From Phycisphaera sp. (GTDB lineage Bacteria > Planctomycetota > Phycisphaerae > Phycisphaerales > Zrk34), in the NCBI GenBank assembly GCA_016125285.1, contig WGMA01000006.1, forward strand, positions 121,145 to 185,144: 64,000 nt of DNA, read 5' to 3'. A program made the position numbers and the translations under genes. Within the stretch, counting starts at the first letter, position 1; every line of letters starts with the position of its first letter. Below, one piece after another: positions 33,534-42,123 of the stretch. The notes beneath the pieces are model-generated. The model was not told where the DNA came from. It did not search any database and worked only from the letters and a program-made list of their open reading frames with translations.

Positions 33534-34654
33534 GGGTTGGCCCGCGGCGGGGCGTCGGCGATCACACGCCCGAAGAACTCGACGTAGCGGGCGGCGATGG
33601 CGGACCAGCGGTAGTCCTCGGCGATCGCCATGCTGCGTCGGCCCATCGCGTCGAGGTCCGCGGCGTGCATGCGTCGGATCGCGTCGGCCAGCGCCGCCCG
33701 GTCGCGCGCCGGCACGCGGATCGCGTTGTCGCCGTCGATATACATGCCGTCGAACGCCGCGTTGTGCGAGCAGATCAGCGGCGTGCCCACCGCCAGGAAC
33801 TCCAGCCCGACGATCGGATGGCCCTCCTCGATCGACGGCATCAGCCCGAACCGCGACTCGCGCAGGAACCACAGCTTCTCGTCGCCCACACGCCGGCCCA
33901 TGAACACCACGTCGTTCGACACGCCCAGCGCCTTCGCCTGCGCCTTGAGGTCCGCGTCGAGCTCGCCGGAGCCGACGACCACCATCGCCAGGTCGCCGAG
34001 GCTGTCGCGCGCCGCGGCGTACGCGGCGATCGCGTCGTCGAAGCCCTTCATCGGGCCCAGGTTGCCGAGGCACAGGCAGAACGGTCGGTCGAGCCTGAAG
34101 TCCGCGGGGCGCGGCACGTCACGTCGGAACGCGTCGAGGTCGATGCCGTTGGGGATCAGCTGCATCGGCGGCGGATCGGGGTTGATCTCGCGGACGAGCT
34201 CCTCGATGTACGGGCTGATGGCGATCAGGCCGTCGGCGTGGTGGTACGAGTAGACGGTCGGCTTCCAGATCGCGGGGATGCTGCGGTTGCGCGTGCCGCG
34301 GTAGATGTCGCCGCCGTGGCTGACGACGACGATCGGCGGCCCGCCGCGCTTCTCTTTGACGCGGATCGCACCGTAGCCCGTCGGGTACGCGTAGTTGACG
34401 CACCACACGTCGAAGTGCTCTTTGGCGTGCAGGTTCGCGATGTGCGGCCCCATCGCCGTCGGCCGCGCCCGCAGCGAGATCGGCTTGCGGAACCACTTGA
34501 CGGGGTATGGCACGTCGACCTTCGCGGGCTTGCCTTTCGCCAGCACGACCGCGTGATGCCCGGCCGCGACAAACTCCCGCGCCAGCGCATCGGTCACCAC
34601 CTCGGCGCCGCCGACGTTGGGCAGAAAGGTTGGCGTAAACAGGCAGATGCGCAT
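33530..34654 (-). CDS. Glycosyltransferase family 4
   Basis: 374-aa GT-B glycosyltransferase. N-terminal domain MRICLFTPTFLPNVGGAEVV with VVSHGGDIYRGTRN; C-terminal nucleotide-sugar domain with LIPNGIDLDAFRRD, CLCLGNLGPMKGFDDAI, VFMGRRVGDEKLWF and the EX7E region FGLMPSIEEGHPIVGLEFLA. These are GT4 hallmarks of retaining enzymes acting on lipid-linked sugars in the cytoplasm. It lies 23 bases after the sulfotransferase gene and overlaps the pyruvyl transferase gene (ATGA), so all three are probably one operon. Confidence 0.93.
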   Translation of the reverse strand: MRICLFTPTFLPNVGGAEVVTDALAREFVAAGHHAVVLAKGKPAKVDVPYPVKWFRKPISLRARPTAMGPHIANLHAKEHFDVWCVNYAYPTGYGAIRVKEKRGGPPIVVVSHGGDIYRGTRNRSIPAIWKPTVYSYHHADGLIAISPYIEELVREINPDPPPMQLIPNGIDLDAFRRDVPRPADFRLDRPFCLCLGNLGPMKGFDDAIAAYAAARDSLGDLAMVVVGSGELDADLKAQAKALGVSNDVVFMGRRVGDEKLWFLRESRFGLMPSIEEGHPIVGLEFLAVGTPLICSHNAAFDGMYIDGDNAIRVPARDRAALADAIRRMHAADLDAMGRRSMAIAEDYRWSAIAARYVEFFGRVIADAPPRANP

Positions 34655-34677
34655 GTGCGGGGCTTTCGGCGAAGCGT

Positions 34678-35532
34678 TTACGAACGATCCAACGCCTTCG
34701 GATACCCGAACCGCCGGTTCAGCCGACCCGCCAGCAGCGCGAACACGCGGAGCTGGCTGTCGGTCAGTTCGTCCTTCCAGCGTTCGTCGACGAAGTTGCC
34801 GGGGTCTTTGTCCTTGTAGAACTCGGTGTTCCACTGCGGCAGGTTCTCGTCGCCGCGCTTCTCGCGGATCCACGTCGGCAGCTCGTCCTTCTGTTCCTTG
34901 CCCTTCTGGATCATCGACGTCAGCGTGCCGCGGTTGCCGCCGAGGAAGTGCTGCTCGACGTCCCAGAACGCCTCCATCTCGGGGCGGTAGTCGAGGCCGG
35001 TGAATCCGCACAGCTGCTTCAGCGCGCCCTGCTTGTCGGCCATCGCCTGCTCGTAGATCAGCGTCATCGTGTCGGCCTTGGGCTGTCGACCGATCAGGCG
35101 GAGGTTGCGCCGCAGGTCGTGCGCGATGAGCTTCGCCGTGCCCCACATCGACTTGTCGGGGTACTTGCGGAGGAAGCTCGCGGCCACGGCGCGTCCGTCG
35201 CGGATCAGGTGCACGAACTTCGCGTCGATGTGGTCGGGCTTCATGAACGGCAGGAAGTCACGCGAGTTGTTGACGATGAACACACGTTTGCCGGTGATCT
35301 CGCGGAGCTGGTCGAAGGGGTTCTTCGTGTCGATGTGCTCGTGGTCGAACTTCGACCAGACGGGGCACTCGTCGCCGTGGATCGTGCACGACGCCCAGCC
35401 GATCTTGGAGATCGACTTCATCTCGCCCACGCTGAACGACTCGGGGTGCGAGCCGAGCATGAGGTTCACCCACGTGCTGCCGGAGTAGGACAGCGAGATG
35501 ATGTTTACAACGGTGGTGCGGTCGTTGGCCAT
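34678..35532 (-). CDS. Sulfotransferase (PAPS-dependent)
   Basis: 284-aa sulfotransferase. The 5'-phosphosulfate loop is LSYSGSTWVNLMLGSHPES, the 3'-phosphate site is FVHLIRDGRAVAASFLRKYP, and the C-terminal part contains LKQLCGFTGLDYRPEMEAFW. It probably transfers sulfate from PAPS to sugars of the polysaccharide built by the following genes. The ATG at 35532 begins MANDRTTVVNIISL; a TTG two codons upstream is open. The ribosome-binding site is weak. Confidence 0.9.
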   Translation of the reverse strand: MANDRTTVVNIISLSYSGSTWVNLMLGSHPESFSVGEMKSISKIGWASCTIHGDECPVWSKFDHEHIDTKNPFDQLREITGKRVFIVNNSRDFLPFMKPDHIDAKFVHLIRDGRAVAASFLRKYPDKSMWGTAKLIAHDLRRNLRLIGRQPKADTMTLIYEQAMADKQGALKQLCGFTGLDYRPEMEAFWDVEQHFLGGNRGTLTSMIQKGKEQKDELPTWIREKRGDENLPQWNTEFYKDKDPGNFVDERWKDELTDSQLRVFALLAGRLNRRFGYPKALDRS

Positions 35533-35658
35533 GGTCAAGGCCGGTTACCGTATCGGCGGTGGGCGGCGGCGGCAATACCGGCTGTCGACGGGCCCGCCGC
35601 AGCGTCGTGGTTGGCACGGCGGGGCGGGCGTTCGATAATGGATGCAGGAGGCGCAGCG

Positions 35659-36558
35659 ATGCAGGTTTACCAGTGGGTACGCGATCCGGCGGTGGCGGGG
35701 CGGTTCTACGACGCCGACCCGTCGCGGTGCGCCGCGGCGGTCGAGCAGCTGACGCGGCTGCGTGACAGCGAGGCGGCGGCGGTGGCGTCGTTGCCGGCGC
35801 GGTGCGTCGGCGCGGTCGTGCCGCACGCGGGGTGGATCTGCTCGGGCGCGGTGGCGGGGCGCACGCTGCGGGCGCTGTCGCGGCACACCGACGCGCGCAC
35901 GTTCATGATGACCGGCTCGGTGCACACGATGAACCTGTCGCAGCCGGCGCTGGACTGCATGGACGCGTGGGCGACGCCGCTGGGCGACGTGCTGGTCGAC
36001 GCCGACCTTCGCCGGGCGCTGGCGCAGCTGCCGGGGTTCGACGCGATCGACGAGGCCCACACGCGCGAGCACAGCCTCGAGGTGCAGCTGCCGCTGATGC
36101 AGCACGTGTTCGGCCACGGCCTGCGCATCGTGCCGTGCATGATCCCGCCGGGCTACCGCGCCGCCGAGTGGGGCGCGGCGATCGGACGCGTGCTGGCCGA
36201 GTGGCCGCAGCCCGTGGCGATGATCTGCAGCGTCGATCTCACGCACTACGGCCCCAACTACGGATTCACGCCGCACGGCCTGGGCCCCGACGGCATCCGC
36301 TGGGCCCACGACGTCAACGACCGCCGCCTGCTCGACCTCGTCGAATCGCTCGACGCCGACGCGGTCCTCGACGAAGCGGCGCAGCACCACAACACGTGCG
36401 GCGGGGGCGCGCTCGCGGCGACCCTCGCGGCGTGCCGCGCGATGGGCGCGACCGCCGGGCACGTCATCGAACACACCGGCTCCGACGCCGTGCTCACCCC
36501 GCTCGGCCACGCCGATCACCGCAACTCCGTCGGCTACGCGGGCGTCGTGCTGGGCTGA
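35659..36558 (+). CDS. amrB: MEMO1/AmmeMemoRadiSam system protein B family
   Basis: 299-aa protein of the MEMO family, structurally related to LigB non-heme iron dioxygenases. Putative metal ligands are H56 in VVPHAGWICSG, H89 in TGSVHTMN and the Cys in NTCGGGAL; the segment AHTREHSLEVQLPLMQHVFG is highly typical. In many prokaryotes this protein is encoded with an AMMECR1 protein and a radical SAM enzyme, but neither is adjacent here. AGGAGG seven bases upstream fixes the ATG at 35659, although the frame is open upstream. The chemical activity of the family remains unsettled. Confidence 0.9.
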   Translation: MQVYQWVRDPAVAGRFYDADPSRCAAAVEQLTRLRDSEAAAVASLPARCVGAVVPHAGWICSGAVAGRTLRALSRHTDARTFMMTGSVHTMNLSQPALDCMDAWATPLGDVLVDADLRRALAQLPGFDAIDEAHTREHSLEVQLPLMQHVFGHGLRIVPCMIPPGYRAAEWGAAIGRVLAEWPQPVAMICSVDLTHYGPNYGFTPHGLGPDGIRWAHDVNDRRLLDLVESLDADAVLDEAAQHHNTCGGGALAATLAACRAMGATAGHVIEHTGSDAVLTPLGHADHRNSVGYAGVVLG

Positions 36559-36623
36559 GCGGTCGCGTGACATGACCCGCTATCACGCCGATGAATTCCG
36601 CTAGAATGAACCGCAGCGACGCT

Positions 36624-36697
36624 GTCCCCGTAGCTCAGTTGGATAGAGCATCGGCCTTCTAAGCCGGCGGTCGCAGGTTCGAATCCTGCCGGGGACG
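36624..36697 (+). tRNA. tRNA-Arg (anticodon TCT)
   Basis: 74-nt cloverleaf: acceptor GTCCCCG/CGGGGAC, D-arm GCTCAGTTGGATAGAGC, anticodon arm TCGGC-CTTCTAA-GCCGG giving TCT, T-arm GCAGG-TTCGAAT-CCTGC, discriminator G. CCA is not encoded. A TAGAAT at 36602-36607, 16 bases upstream, may be its -10 element. Confidence 0.96.
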
Positions 36698-36739
36698 TTA
36701 GACGGATCCGCACGGGCACCACGCACTCGGGGTACGCAC

Positions 36740-37915
36740 ATGTTGAACGCACGATTGAACACGACGGTTTGTCTGGCAGTTGTCGGCTTGACGGCGATGA
36801 TCGCGCTCGCCGAGCCGCCCGACCCGCACAAGAACCCCGCGTCGCCGATGATGCTGCGCGACCGCTCGCTGCCCGACAACCCGATCAACATCGAGTGGGG
36901 CAAGCTGCCGCGTGTCGAGTCGCAGATGGCGGTGGTGTTCGAGGGCAAGAAGGGCGTGTCGGGCTTCAACCTGCACCCGTACCTGGTGATGTACCAGGAC
37001 CTGTACTGGGCGATGTGGAGCAGCTCGCCGGTCGACGAGGACCAGGCCGGCCAGCAGGTGATGTACGCCACGAGCCAGGACGGGCTGAAGTGGAGCGAGG
37101 CGAAACCGCTGACGCCCGCGACGCCGTCGGGAATGCGGTTCATCGCACGCGGCTGGTGGGTGCGCGACACGAAGCTGGTGGCGCTGGTGTCGATGGACGA
37201 GGCCGGCGAGTACTTCGGCCCGAGCCTGCAGCTGCGGGCGTACGAGTGGAACCAGCCGCTGCGTCAGTTCCGCTACCTGCAGGTCGTCCAGCAGGGCGCG
37301 ATCAACAACTTCCCGCCGCAGCAGACGCCCGACGGGCAGTGGATGATGAGCCGACGCGACCAGAACCGGCGTGTGTACATGATGAAGGGCGGCGTGAAGG
37401 CGATCGACCAGTGGACGAGCACGCTGATCGAGCCGACGCCCGACGAGGCGCGCCTCGAAGAGCCGTGCTGGTGGACACTGCCCGACGGCAACCTCACCTG
37501 CGTGCTGCGCGACAACAGCCGGTCGCGCCGCCTCTACCGATCGTTCAGCACGTCGGGCGGCGCGCGGTGGACCGTGCCGGTCAAGACCGACTACCCCGAC
37601 GCGACGAGCAAGTTCTTCTGCACGCGCCTGTTCGACGGCACGTACATGATGGTCTCCAACCCCAACCCCGTCGGGCGCAACCCGCTGTGCGTGTCGGTGT
37701 CGAAGGACGGCATGGTGTTCGACAACCTCGCGGTGCTGATCGACGAGCGCACCAAGCCGCGCTTCGAGGGCCGCGCGAAGGTGGCCGGCTACCAGTACCC
37801 GCACGCGCTGAACTTCCTGCGGGACGTGATGATCATCTTCTCACGCAACAAGGAAGACATCGTCGTGCTCAAGCTGCCCGTCGCCGCGATCCAGACGCTG
37901 AGCGAGCGGAAGTGA
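36740..37915 (+). CDS. Exported sialidase/BNR-like beta-propeller protein
   Basis: 391-aa exported protein: signal peptide TTVCLAVVGLTAMIALAEPP, then a five- or six-bladed propeller suggested by repeated units such as VMYATSQDGLKWSEAKPLTP, YRSFSTSGGARWTVPVKTDY (Asp-box-like) and CVSVSKDGMVFDNL. It resembles exo-alpha-sialidase-type or glycosyl-hydrolase GH43/GH33-like propellers common in planctomycetes, but the catalytic residues cannot be assigned. It stands alone after the tRNA-Arg gene. Confidence 0.78.
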   Translation: MLNARLNTTVCLAVVGLTAMIALAEPPDPHKNPASPMMLRDRSLPDNPINIEWGKLPRVESQMAVVFEGKKGVSGFNLHPYLVMYQDLYWAMWSSSPVDEDQAGQQVMYATSQDGLKWSEAKPLTPATPSGMRFIARGWWVRDTKLVALVSMDEAGEYFGPSLQLRAYEWNQPLRQFRYLQVVQQGAINNFPPQQTPDGQWMMSRRDQNRRVYMMKGGVKAIDQWTSTLIEPTPDEARLEEPCWWTLPDGNLTCVLRDNSRSRRLYRSFSTSGGARWTVPVKTDYPDATSKFFCTRLFDGTYMMVSNPNPVGRNPLCVSVSKDGMVFDNLAVLIDERTKPRFEGRAKVAGYQYPHALNFLRDVMIIFSRNKEDIVVLKLPVAAIQTLSERK

Positions 37916-38190
37916 CCGGCGAAGACTGTTCGGCGATCTATGAATATTTGCGTAGTGTGGAACGATCCGTCTGTCGATGCATATCATGCTGCATGTGTGG
38001 TTCGGGTCGCTCGTTGTGGCAATTCTGAAGTGAGTGTCGGCGACGCGTAGCGAGAGCACGCGAACGCCGAACGGGAACACACGAATAAGGTTTCACGTGA
38101 TCCGCGATCAATGCGCGGTGGCGGCGGTCGTCTTGCCGCGCCGCGACGATGCGGGTCGATGCTCGGCGGTTTCGCTATCGGAGGTGTGCC

Positions 38191-38280
38191 TTGGAGAAGT
38201 TTCGCGCCTTTGTTGAAGTCTCGATCCGCTACTTTCACCGCATGATTCAGCGGCTCGGGCATCGCGGTCGCTACAGCTGA
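38191..38280 (+). CDS. Possible 29-aa basic peptide
   Basis: Short frame starting with TTG and preceded by a perfect GGAGG (38180-38184) at six bases. It would encode MEKFRAFVEVSIRYFHRM... ending in a basic, aromatic tail (HRGRYS). It lies in an otherwise empty gap (37916-38318), and its stop is embedded in a 10-bp inverted repeat that can terminate both it and the convergent ArnT-like gene. No homology is claimed. The rest of 37916-38190 shows nothing recognisable. Confidence 0.35.
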   Translation: MEKFRAFVEVSIRYFHRMIQRLGHRGRYS

Positions 38281-38304
38281 CACGCGATCGGCGACGCGTG
38301 TCAG
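38277..38304. terminator. Inverted repeat between convergent genes
   Basis: Perfect 10-bp inverted repeat (CTGACACGCG, 8-nt loop, CGCGTGTCAG) between the possible small ORF and the end of the ArnT-like gene. It has no T-tract, so it is a weak candidate for a bidirectional terminator. Confidence 0.5.
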
Positions 38305-38318
38305 CGCACGCGGTCGGC

Positions 38319-39968
38319 TCACGGGTTGCGGTTCACGCGGTACACGACGTAGCGCGGGTTCTCGTAGACCGCTTCGCCGGTGTACGCGTCGAGCGGGTCG
38401 CCCGCGCCGGCTCGCGGCGTGGCGTCGTCGCTATCGTCATCGTCGGTCGCGTCACGCCTGCCCTTGCCGCTGCGGTTCACCGCGATCAGCAGGCTCGCGT
38501 CGCCGCGGCCCTCCGGGATCCACGCCGCCGGCATCGGCCACGCGCCCATCCGCAGGTAGAACTGGCCGTCCCCGTTGTTGCCGAGCCGCGAGTACGTCTG
38601 ACCCGGCTCGACGTGCTCGTCGCGCATCCACTGCATCAGCGCCTGCATCTGCTTGTCCGGCGGGTCCTGAAACTTCAGCGGCAGCACCGCGATCACCACC
38701 GCCGCCGGCGCCGCGATCTTCAGCACGTGCGGGCACCCCTCGCGCAGCCACAGCCGCGGCAGCCGCATCGCCTTCAGTGACGCCGGCACACGCAGCAACG
38801 CCCACCCCGCGATCATCGACAGCCCGGGGTACAGCACCAGCGCGTAGTTCGTCTTCTTGTCCGGGAACGCGATCAGCACCACGAGCCAGATCAGCGTCCA
38901 ACTCAGCCCCAGCGCCACCGGCGTCGCCGCACGCAGGCGCGCTGCTCGGCTCCCTCTCCCTTTCAGGGAGAGGGTTGGGGTGAGGGTCGATCCATCGGAC
39001 GCGTTCCCTGTTTCTCCGTGCGACGCCGCGTTCGTGGATCCATCCCCCTCGCCCGGCCTCTCTCCCACTTGGGGGTGAGGCGTTCGCCGGATCATCAACC
39101 ACACGCCCCACGCCACCGCCGCCAGCCACGGCCAGTAGCTCCGCCCCAGCTCGATGAAGTAATACAGCGGCCCGTTCGTCGACCGCCAGCCCATCGCGCG
39201 GTCGAGCACCTCGTAGCCGAAGTAACGCGCCGTGAACGCCTCGCCGTGCACGCTCGCCATGTACACGTGCCACGGCGCCGCGACCGCGATCGCCACCGCC
39301 AGCGCGCCCGCCAGCCAGCCGATCCACCGCGCGCGACCGCACTGCCACAGCCACACGCCCCAGATCACGATGCCCAGCAGGCCGACCAGCGGCTTGCACA
39401 GCAGCGCCAGCCCGACGCCCACGCCCGCCGCGACGATCAGCGCCGGCCGCTCGCGCTTGATCGCCGTGACCACGCACCAGCAGCCGAACATCAGGAACAG
39501 CAGCTGCCACATGTCCAGCGAGATCTCGCGCGTGCGTCGGAAGAACTCGACCGTCGTGGCGAGCACCACGCCGACCGCCATCGCCTCGGCGCGCGTCGCG
39601 ACGCGGCGGGTCGTCGCGATCGTCAGGCACGTCACGCCGATCGCCGCGAGGATCGACGGGATCCGCGCCACCGCCACGCTCGTGCCGAACACGTGCAGGA
39701 ACAGCCCGTGGATCCACAACGCCAGCGGCGGCTTGTTGAAGTACGGATTGTCCGGGTGCAGCGCCGGGCTGAGGAACGACCCGCCTTCCCACAGCTGCAG
39801 CCCGACCGCGGCGTATCGGCCGGTGTCCTTGCGGTAATCGCCCTGGTCGAGGTGCGGCAGCGTGCACATCATCACGATCGCCGCCGGCACGATCAGCAGC
39901 CGCGCACGGCGTGCGATCGGCGGTCGACTCAGGGTTGCGGCGGGTGTGGACATCGGCGTGGCGATCAT
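38319..39968 (-). CDS. ArnT-like (GT83/PMT_2) membrane glycosyltransferase with in-frame repeat insertion
   Basis: 549-aa multi-pass glycosyltransferase that would use polyprenyl-phosphate sugars at the periplasmic face. The first periplasmic loop has YRKDTGRYAAVGLQLWEGG and YFNKPPLALWIHGLF, typical of the family; about ten hydrophobic helices follow. A hydrophilic stretch between the helices WLAAVAWGVWLMI and WTLIWLVVLIAF (translated as PHPQVGERPGEG... LTPTLSLKGRGS) is encoded by a dispersed repeat at 38945-39080 that also occurs outside genes at 41972-42110. The C-terminal soluble part ends in EAVYENPRYVVYRVNRNP. ATG at 39968 or 39953; neither has a clear ribosome-binding site. Divergent from a second ArnT-like gene. 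Confidence 0.85.
   Translation of the reverse strand: MIATPMSTPAATLSRPPIARRARLLIVPAAIVMMCTLPHLDQGDYRKDTGRYAAVGLQLWEGGSFLSPALHPDNPYFNKPPLALWIHGLFLHVFGTSVAVARIPSILAAIGVTCLTIATTRRVATRAEAMAVGVVLATTVEFFRRTREISLDMWQLLFLMFGCWCVVTAIKRERPALIVAAGVGVGLALLCKPLVGLLGIVIWGVWLWQCGRARWIGWLAGALAVAIAVAAPWHVYMASVHGEAFTARYFGYEVLDRAMGWRSTNGPLYYFIELGRSYWPWLAAVAWGVWLMIRRTPHPQVGERPGEGDGSTNAASHGETGNASDGSTLTPTLSLKGRGSRAARLRAATPVALGLSWTLIWLVVLIAFPDKKTNYALVLYPGLSMIAGWALLRVPASLKAMRLPRLWLREGCPHVLKIAAPAAVVIAVLPLKFQDPPDKQMQALMQWMRDEHVEPGQTYSRLGNNGDGQFYLRMGAWPMPAAWIPEGRGDASLLIAVNRSGKGRRDATDDDDSDDATPRAGAGDPLDAYTGEAVYENPRYVVYRVNRNP
38945..39080. repeat. Dispersed repeat inserted in a coding sequence
   Basis: Contains the hairpin CCCTCTCCC..AGGGAGAGGG followed by GGGGTGAGGGT and ends with CTCTCCCAC and GGGGGTGAGG. 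It aligns along its length with the intergenic copy at 41972-42110. It is translated in frame within the ArnT-like gene, adding roughly 45 residues. Confidence 0.75.
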
Positions 39969-39975
39969 ATCAGTA

Positions 39976-40061
39976 AATGACCAATGACCAAGCACCAATG
40001 TCCAATGACGGAATGGCGTTCGCTCTGAGAATTGGTCATTGGTGCTTGGTCATTGGTCATT
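39976..40061. repeat. Long inverted repeat between divergent ArnT-like genes
   Basis: Perfect 24-bp inverted repeat: arms 39976-39999 and 40038-40061, made of AATGACCAATGACCAAG-type units, with a 38-base centre that contains a further partial repeat. It fills most of the short divergent promoter region. Confidence 0.88.
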
Positions 40062-40118
40062 CCCGCATGTTGTCGGTATCACGGTGTTGCTGGCCGTGAC
40101 CCGGTACGATGTCCGCCC

Positions 40119-41963
40119 ATGGACGCGCCTGTCGAACAGTCCGACGCCCCGGCCGCGGCGTTGTCGCCCGCGACGATGTCGGCCGCGCGTTGCCGAGGGA
40201 TTGCGGCTGCGCTGATCCTCGTCTTCTGCGCCCTGTCGGCGATGATGCTGCCGATGTCGGCCCGCTACAAGGGCGACGAAAAGTTCTACACCAACGCCGT
40301 CCTCCAGATGCGCGACCGCGGCGACTACCTCACGCCGCGCTACGACAGCGGCGCCCTGCGGTTTCGCAAGCCGATCATGGCGTACTGGCCGATGGTCGCG
40401 AGCTTCGAGGCGCTGGGCGTGAGCCTGATGTCGGCGCGCGTGCCGTACCTGCTGGCGATGTGCGGCGTGCTCGGCATGGCGTACGCCCTGGCGCGGCGGC
40501 TGTTCGGCCGATCCGACGTCGCGCTGCTCACCGTCGCCATGCTCGTCGCCAACGTCCACACCCTCGCCTCCGCCACACGCTCCACCCCCGACGCGCTGCA
40601 GGCGATCTGGATGATCGTCAGCTTCTACGGCCTCGTCGGCGTCGCGCTGCGCGGGTCGCGACGCTGGACCGACTACCTCTGGTTCTACGGCGGCGCCGGC
40701 CTCACCTTCGCCACGAAGGGCGGACTCGGCCTCGTGCTGATCCTGTTCGGCGTGCTCATCGTCGCGTGGCGCGGGCGACGCAACGACACCCGCCTCCGCG
40801 ACCTCGTCCGCCCGGCCGCGATCCCCGGCATCGTCATCGGCCTCGCCGTCGCCGCGTTCTGGTACATCGCGATCTACCTCCGCTACGGCAACGACGCCAT
40901 CGCGATGTTCCTGGCCGACCAGGTCGGCGACCGGCTCGACGCGCCGAGCAAGCTCTACGTCCTCGTCAACCTCGTGCGCTACCCCGCCATGCTGCTGCTG
41001 GACCTGGCGCCCTATTCGGTCTTCGCGATCATCGCCTGGCTGACCGCCCGCGACCGCGTCCGCGCGTTCGTCGCCGAGCATCGCGAGACCGTCGTGTTCG
41101 TGCTGGCGTGGTACGGCCTGCTGTTCGCGATCTTCGTGCTCGGCGACACCTTCCGCACACGCTACTTCTACCCGGCGCACCCGCCGCTGCTGGCGCTGAT
41201 CGCCGCGATGCTGTGCCACGCCGTGGGCCGCGACGACCGCGCCCACAAGCTCATCGGCGTCGTCACGGGCATGATCTTCGTCGCCGTCGCGCTCGTCGGC
41301 CTCGGCGGTGTGATCGGCGGCTGGGCGCTGGCGCCGAGCGTCGGCGTGTCCGGCGTTGTGCTGCTGGTCACCGGCGTCACCGCCCTCATCGTGACCCGCA
41401 ACCGCTGGATCGTTGCGCAGATCGTCACCATCGGGCTGGTCGTGCTGATCGCCGACCGCCAGTACGACCTGCTCGTGCGCCCCGCGACCTACGCCGCGGC
41501 GTCGCCCGCGATGACCACACGCGTCCTCGAACTGGCCGCGGGTCGGCACGTCGAGGTCGGCGCGATCAACGCCGGTTCCGACGTCCGCACCCAGCTGCGG
41601 CTGGTCGCCCGCGAGCGGTTCACCGTCCACACCATCGACGTGCGCGGCGACGCGCCCGCTGAAGACGTCGCGGCGCTGCGGGCCGCGCTGCCGGCCCTGC
41701 CGATCCTCATCGTCCGCGCCGAGGAGGTCGAACGCTGGCGGCTCGCCGGGTACAGCGTCGTGCCCGGCGGCGTCGAGACGGCGCCGCTGAGCCTCAAGGA
41801 CGCCCTAGCGTGTGTCGCCGAGCGCAGCCTCGACCCCGTGCGCGAAGACGGCAAGCGCGCGTACGTGCTGCTCGTCCGCGACAGCCGCGACATGGTCGCC
41901 GGTGACGGCCCATGGAAAACGCCCCGCGAGGGCGGGGCGTCGGGTGATGATGAGGAGGAATGA
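40119..41963 (+). CDS. ArnT-like (GT83/PMT_2) membrane glycosyltransferase
   Basis: 614-aa multi-pass membrane glycosyltransferase. The first loop contains ARYKGDEKFYTNAVLQMRD with the conserved DE pair and LRFRKPIMAYWPMVASFEAL. About ten transmembrane helices follow, and a C-terminal soluble domain (VRTQLRLVARERFTVHTID, KRAYVLLVRDSRDM) completes it. The acceptor may be lipid A, a glycan or protein. The ATG at 40119 begins MDAPVEQSDAP; upstream in-frame sequence falls in the inverted-repeat region. Paralogue-type partner of the divergent gene at 38319-39968. Confidence 0.88.
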   Translation: MDAPVEQSDAPAAALSPATMSAARCRGIAAALILVFCALSAMMLPMSARYKGDEKFYTNAVLQMRDRGDYLTPRYDSGALRFRKPIMAYWPMVASFEALGVSLMSARVPYLLAMCGVLGMAYALARRLFGRSDVALLTVAMLVANVHTLASATRSTPDALQAIWMIVSFYGLVGVALRGSRRWTDYLWFYGGAGLTFATKGGLGLVLILFGVLIVAWRGRRNDTRLRDLVRPAAIPGIVIGLAVAAFWYIAIYLRYGNDAIAMFLADQVGDRLDAPSKLYVLVNLVRYPAMLLLDLAPYSVFAIIAWLTARDRVRAFVAEHRETVVFVLAWYGLLFAIFVLGDTFRTRYFYPAHPPLLALIAAMLCHAVGRDDRAHKLIGVVTGMIFVAVALVGLGGVIGGWALAPSVGVSGVVLLVTGVTALIVTRNRWIVAQIVTIGLVVLIADRQYDLLVRPATYAAASPAMTTRVLELAAGRHVEVGAINAGSDVRTQLRLVARERFTVHTIDVRGDAPAEDVAALRAALPALPILIVRAEEVERWRLAGYSVVPGGVETAPLSLKDALACVAERSLDPVREDGKRAYVLLVRDSRDMVAGDGPWKTPREGGASGDDEEE

Positions 41964-41971
41964 CGCCGCGT

Positions 41972-42110
41972 GGATTCTCCCTCTCCCTGGAGGGAGAGGG
42001 CCGGGGTGAGGGTGAATCCTTCGGACACGTCGTGCTTTCTGTGCGATCTGCCGTGCCCGGAGAATCGACCCCCTCACCCAACTCTCCCCCACCTGAGCGA
42101 GAGGGGTTTG
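41972..42110. repeat. Dispersed repeat, intergenic copy
   Basis: Contains a perfect palindrome CCCTCTCCCT-GG-AGGGAGAGGG, then GGGGTGAGGGT which can pair with CCCCCTCACCC near the right end. It aligns with the copy inside the ArnT-like gene (38945-39080). It fills the gap between the convergent ArnT-like and ftsK genes and may serve as terminator. Confidence 0.8.
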
Positions 42111-42123
42111 CCGCCACCGCGCG

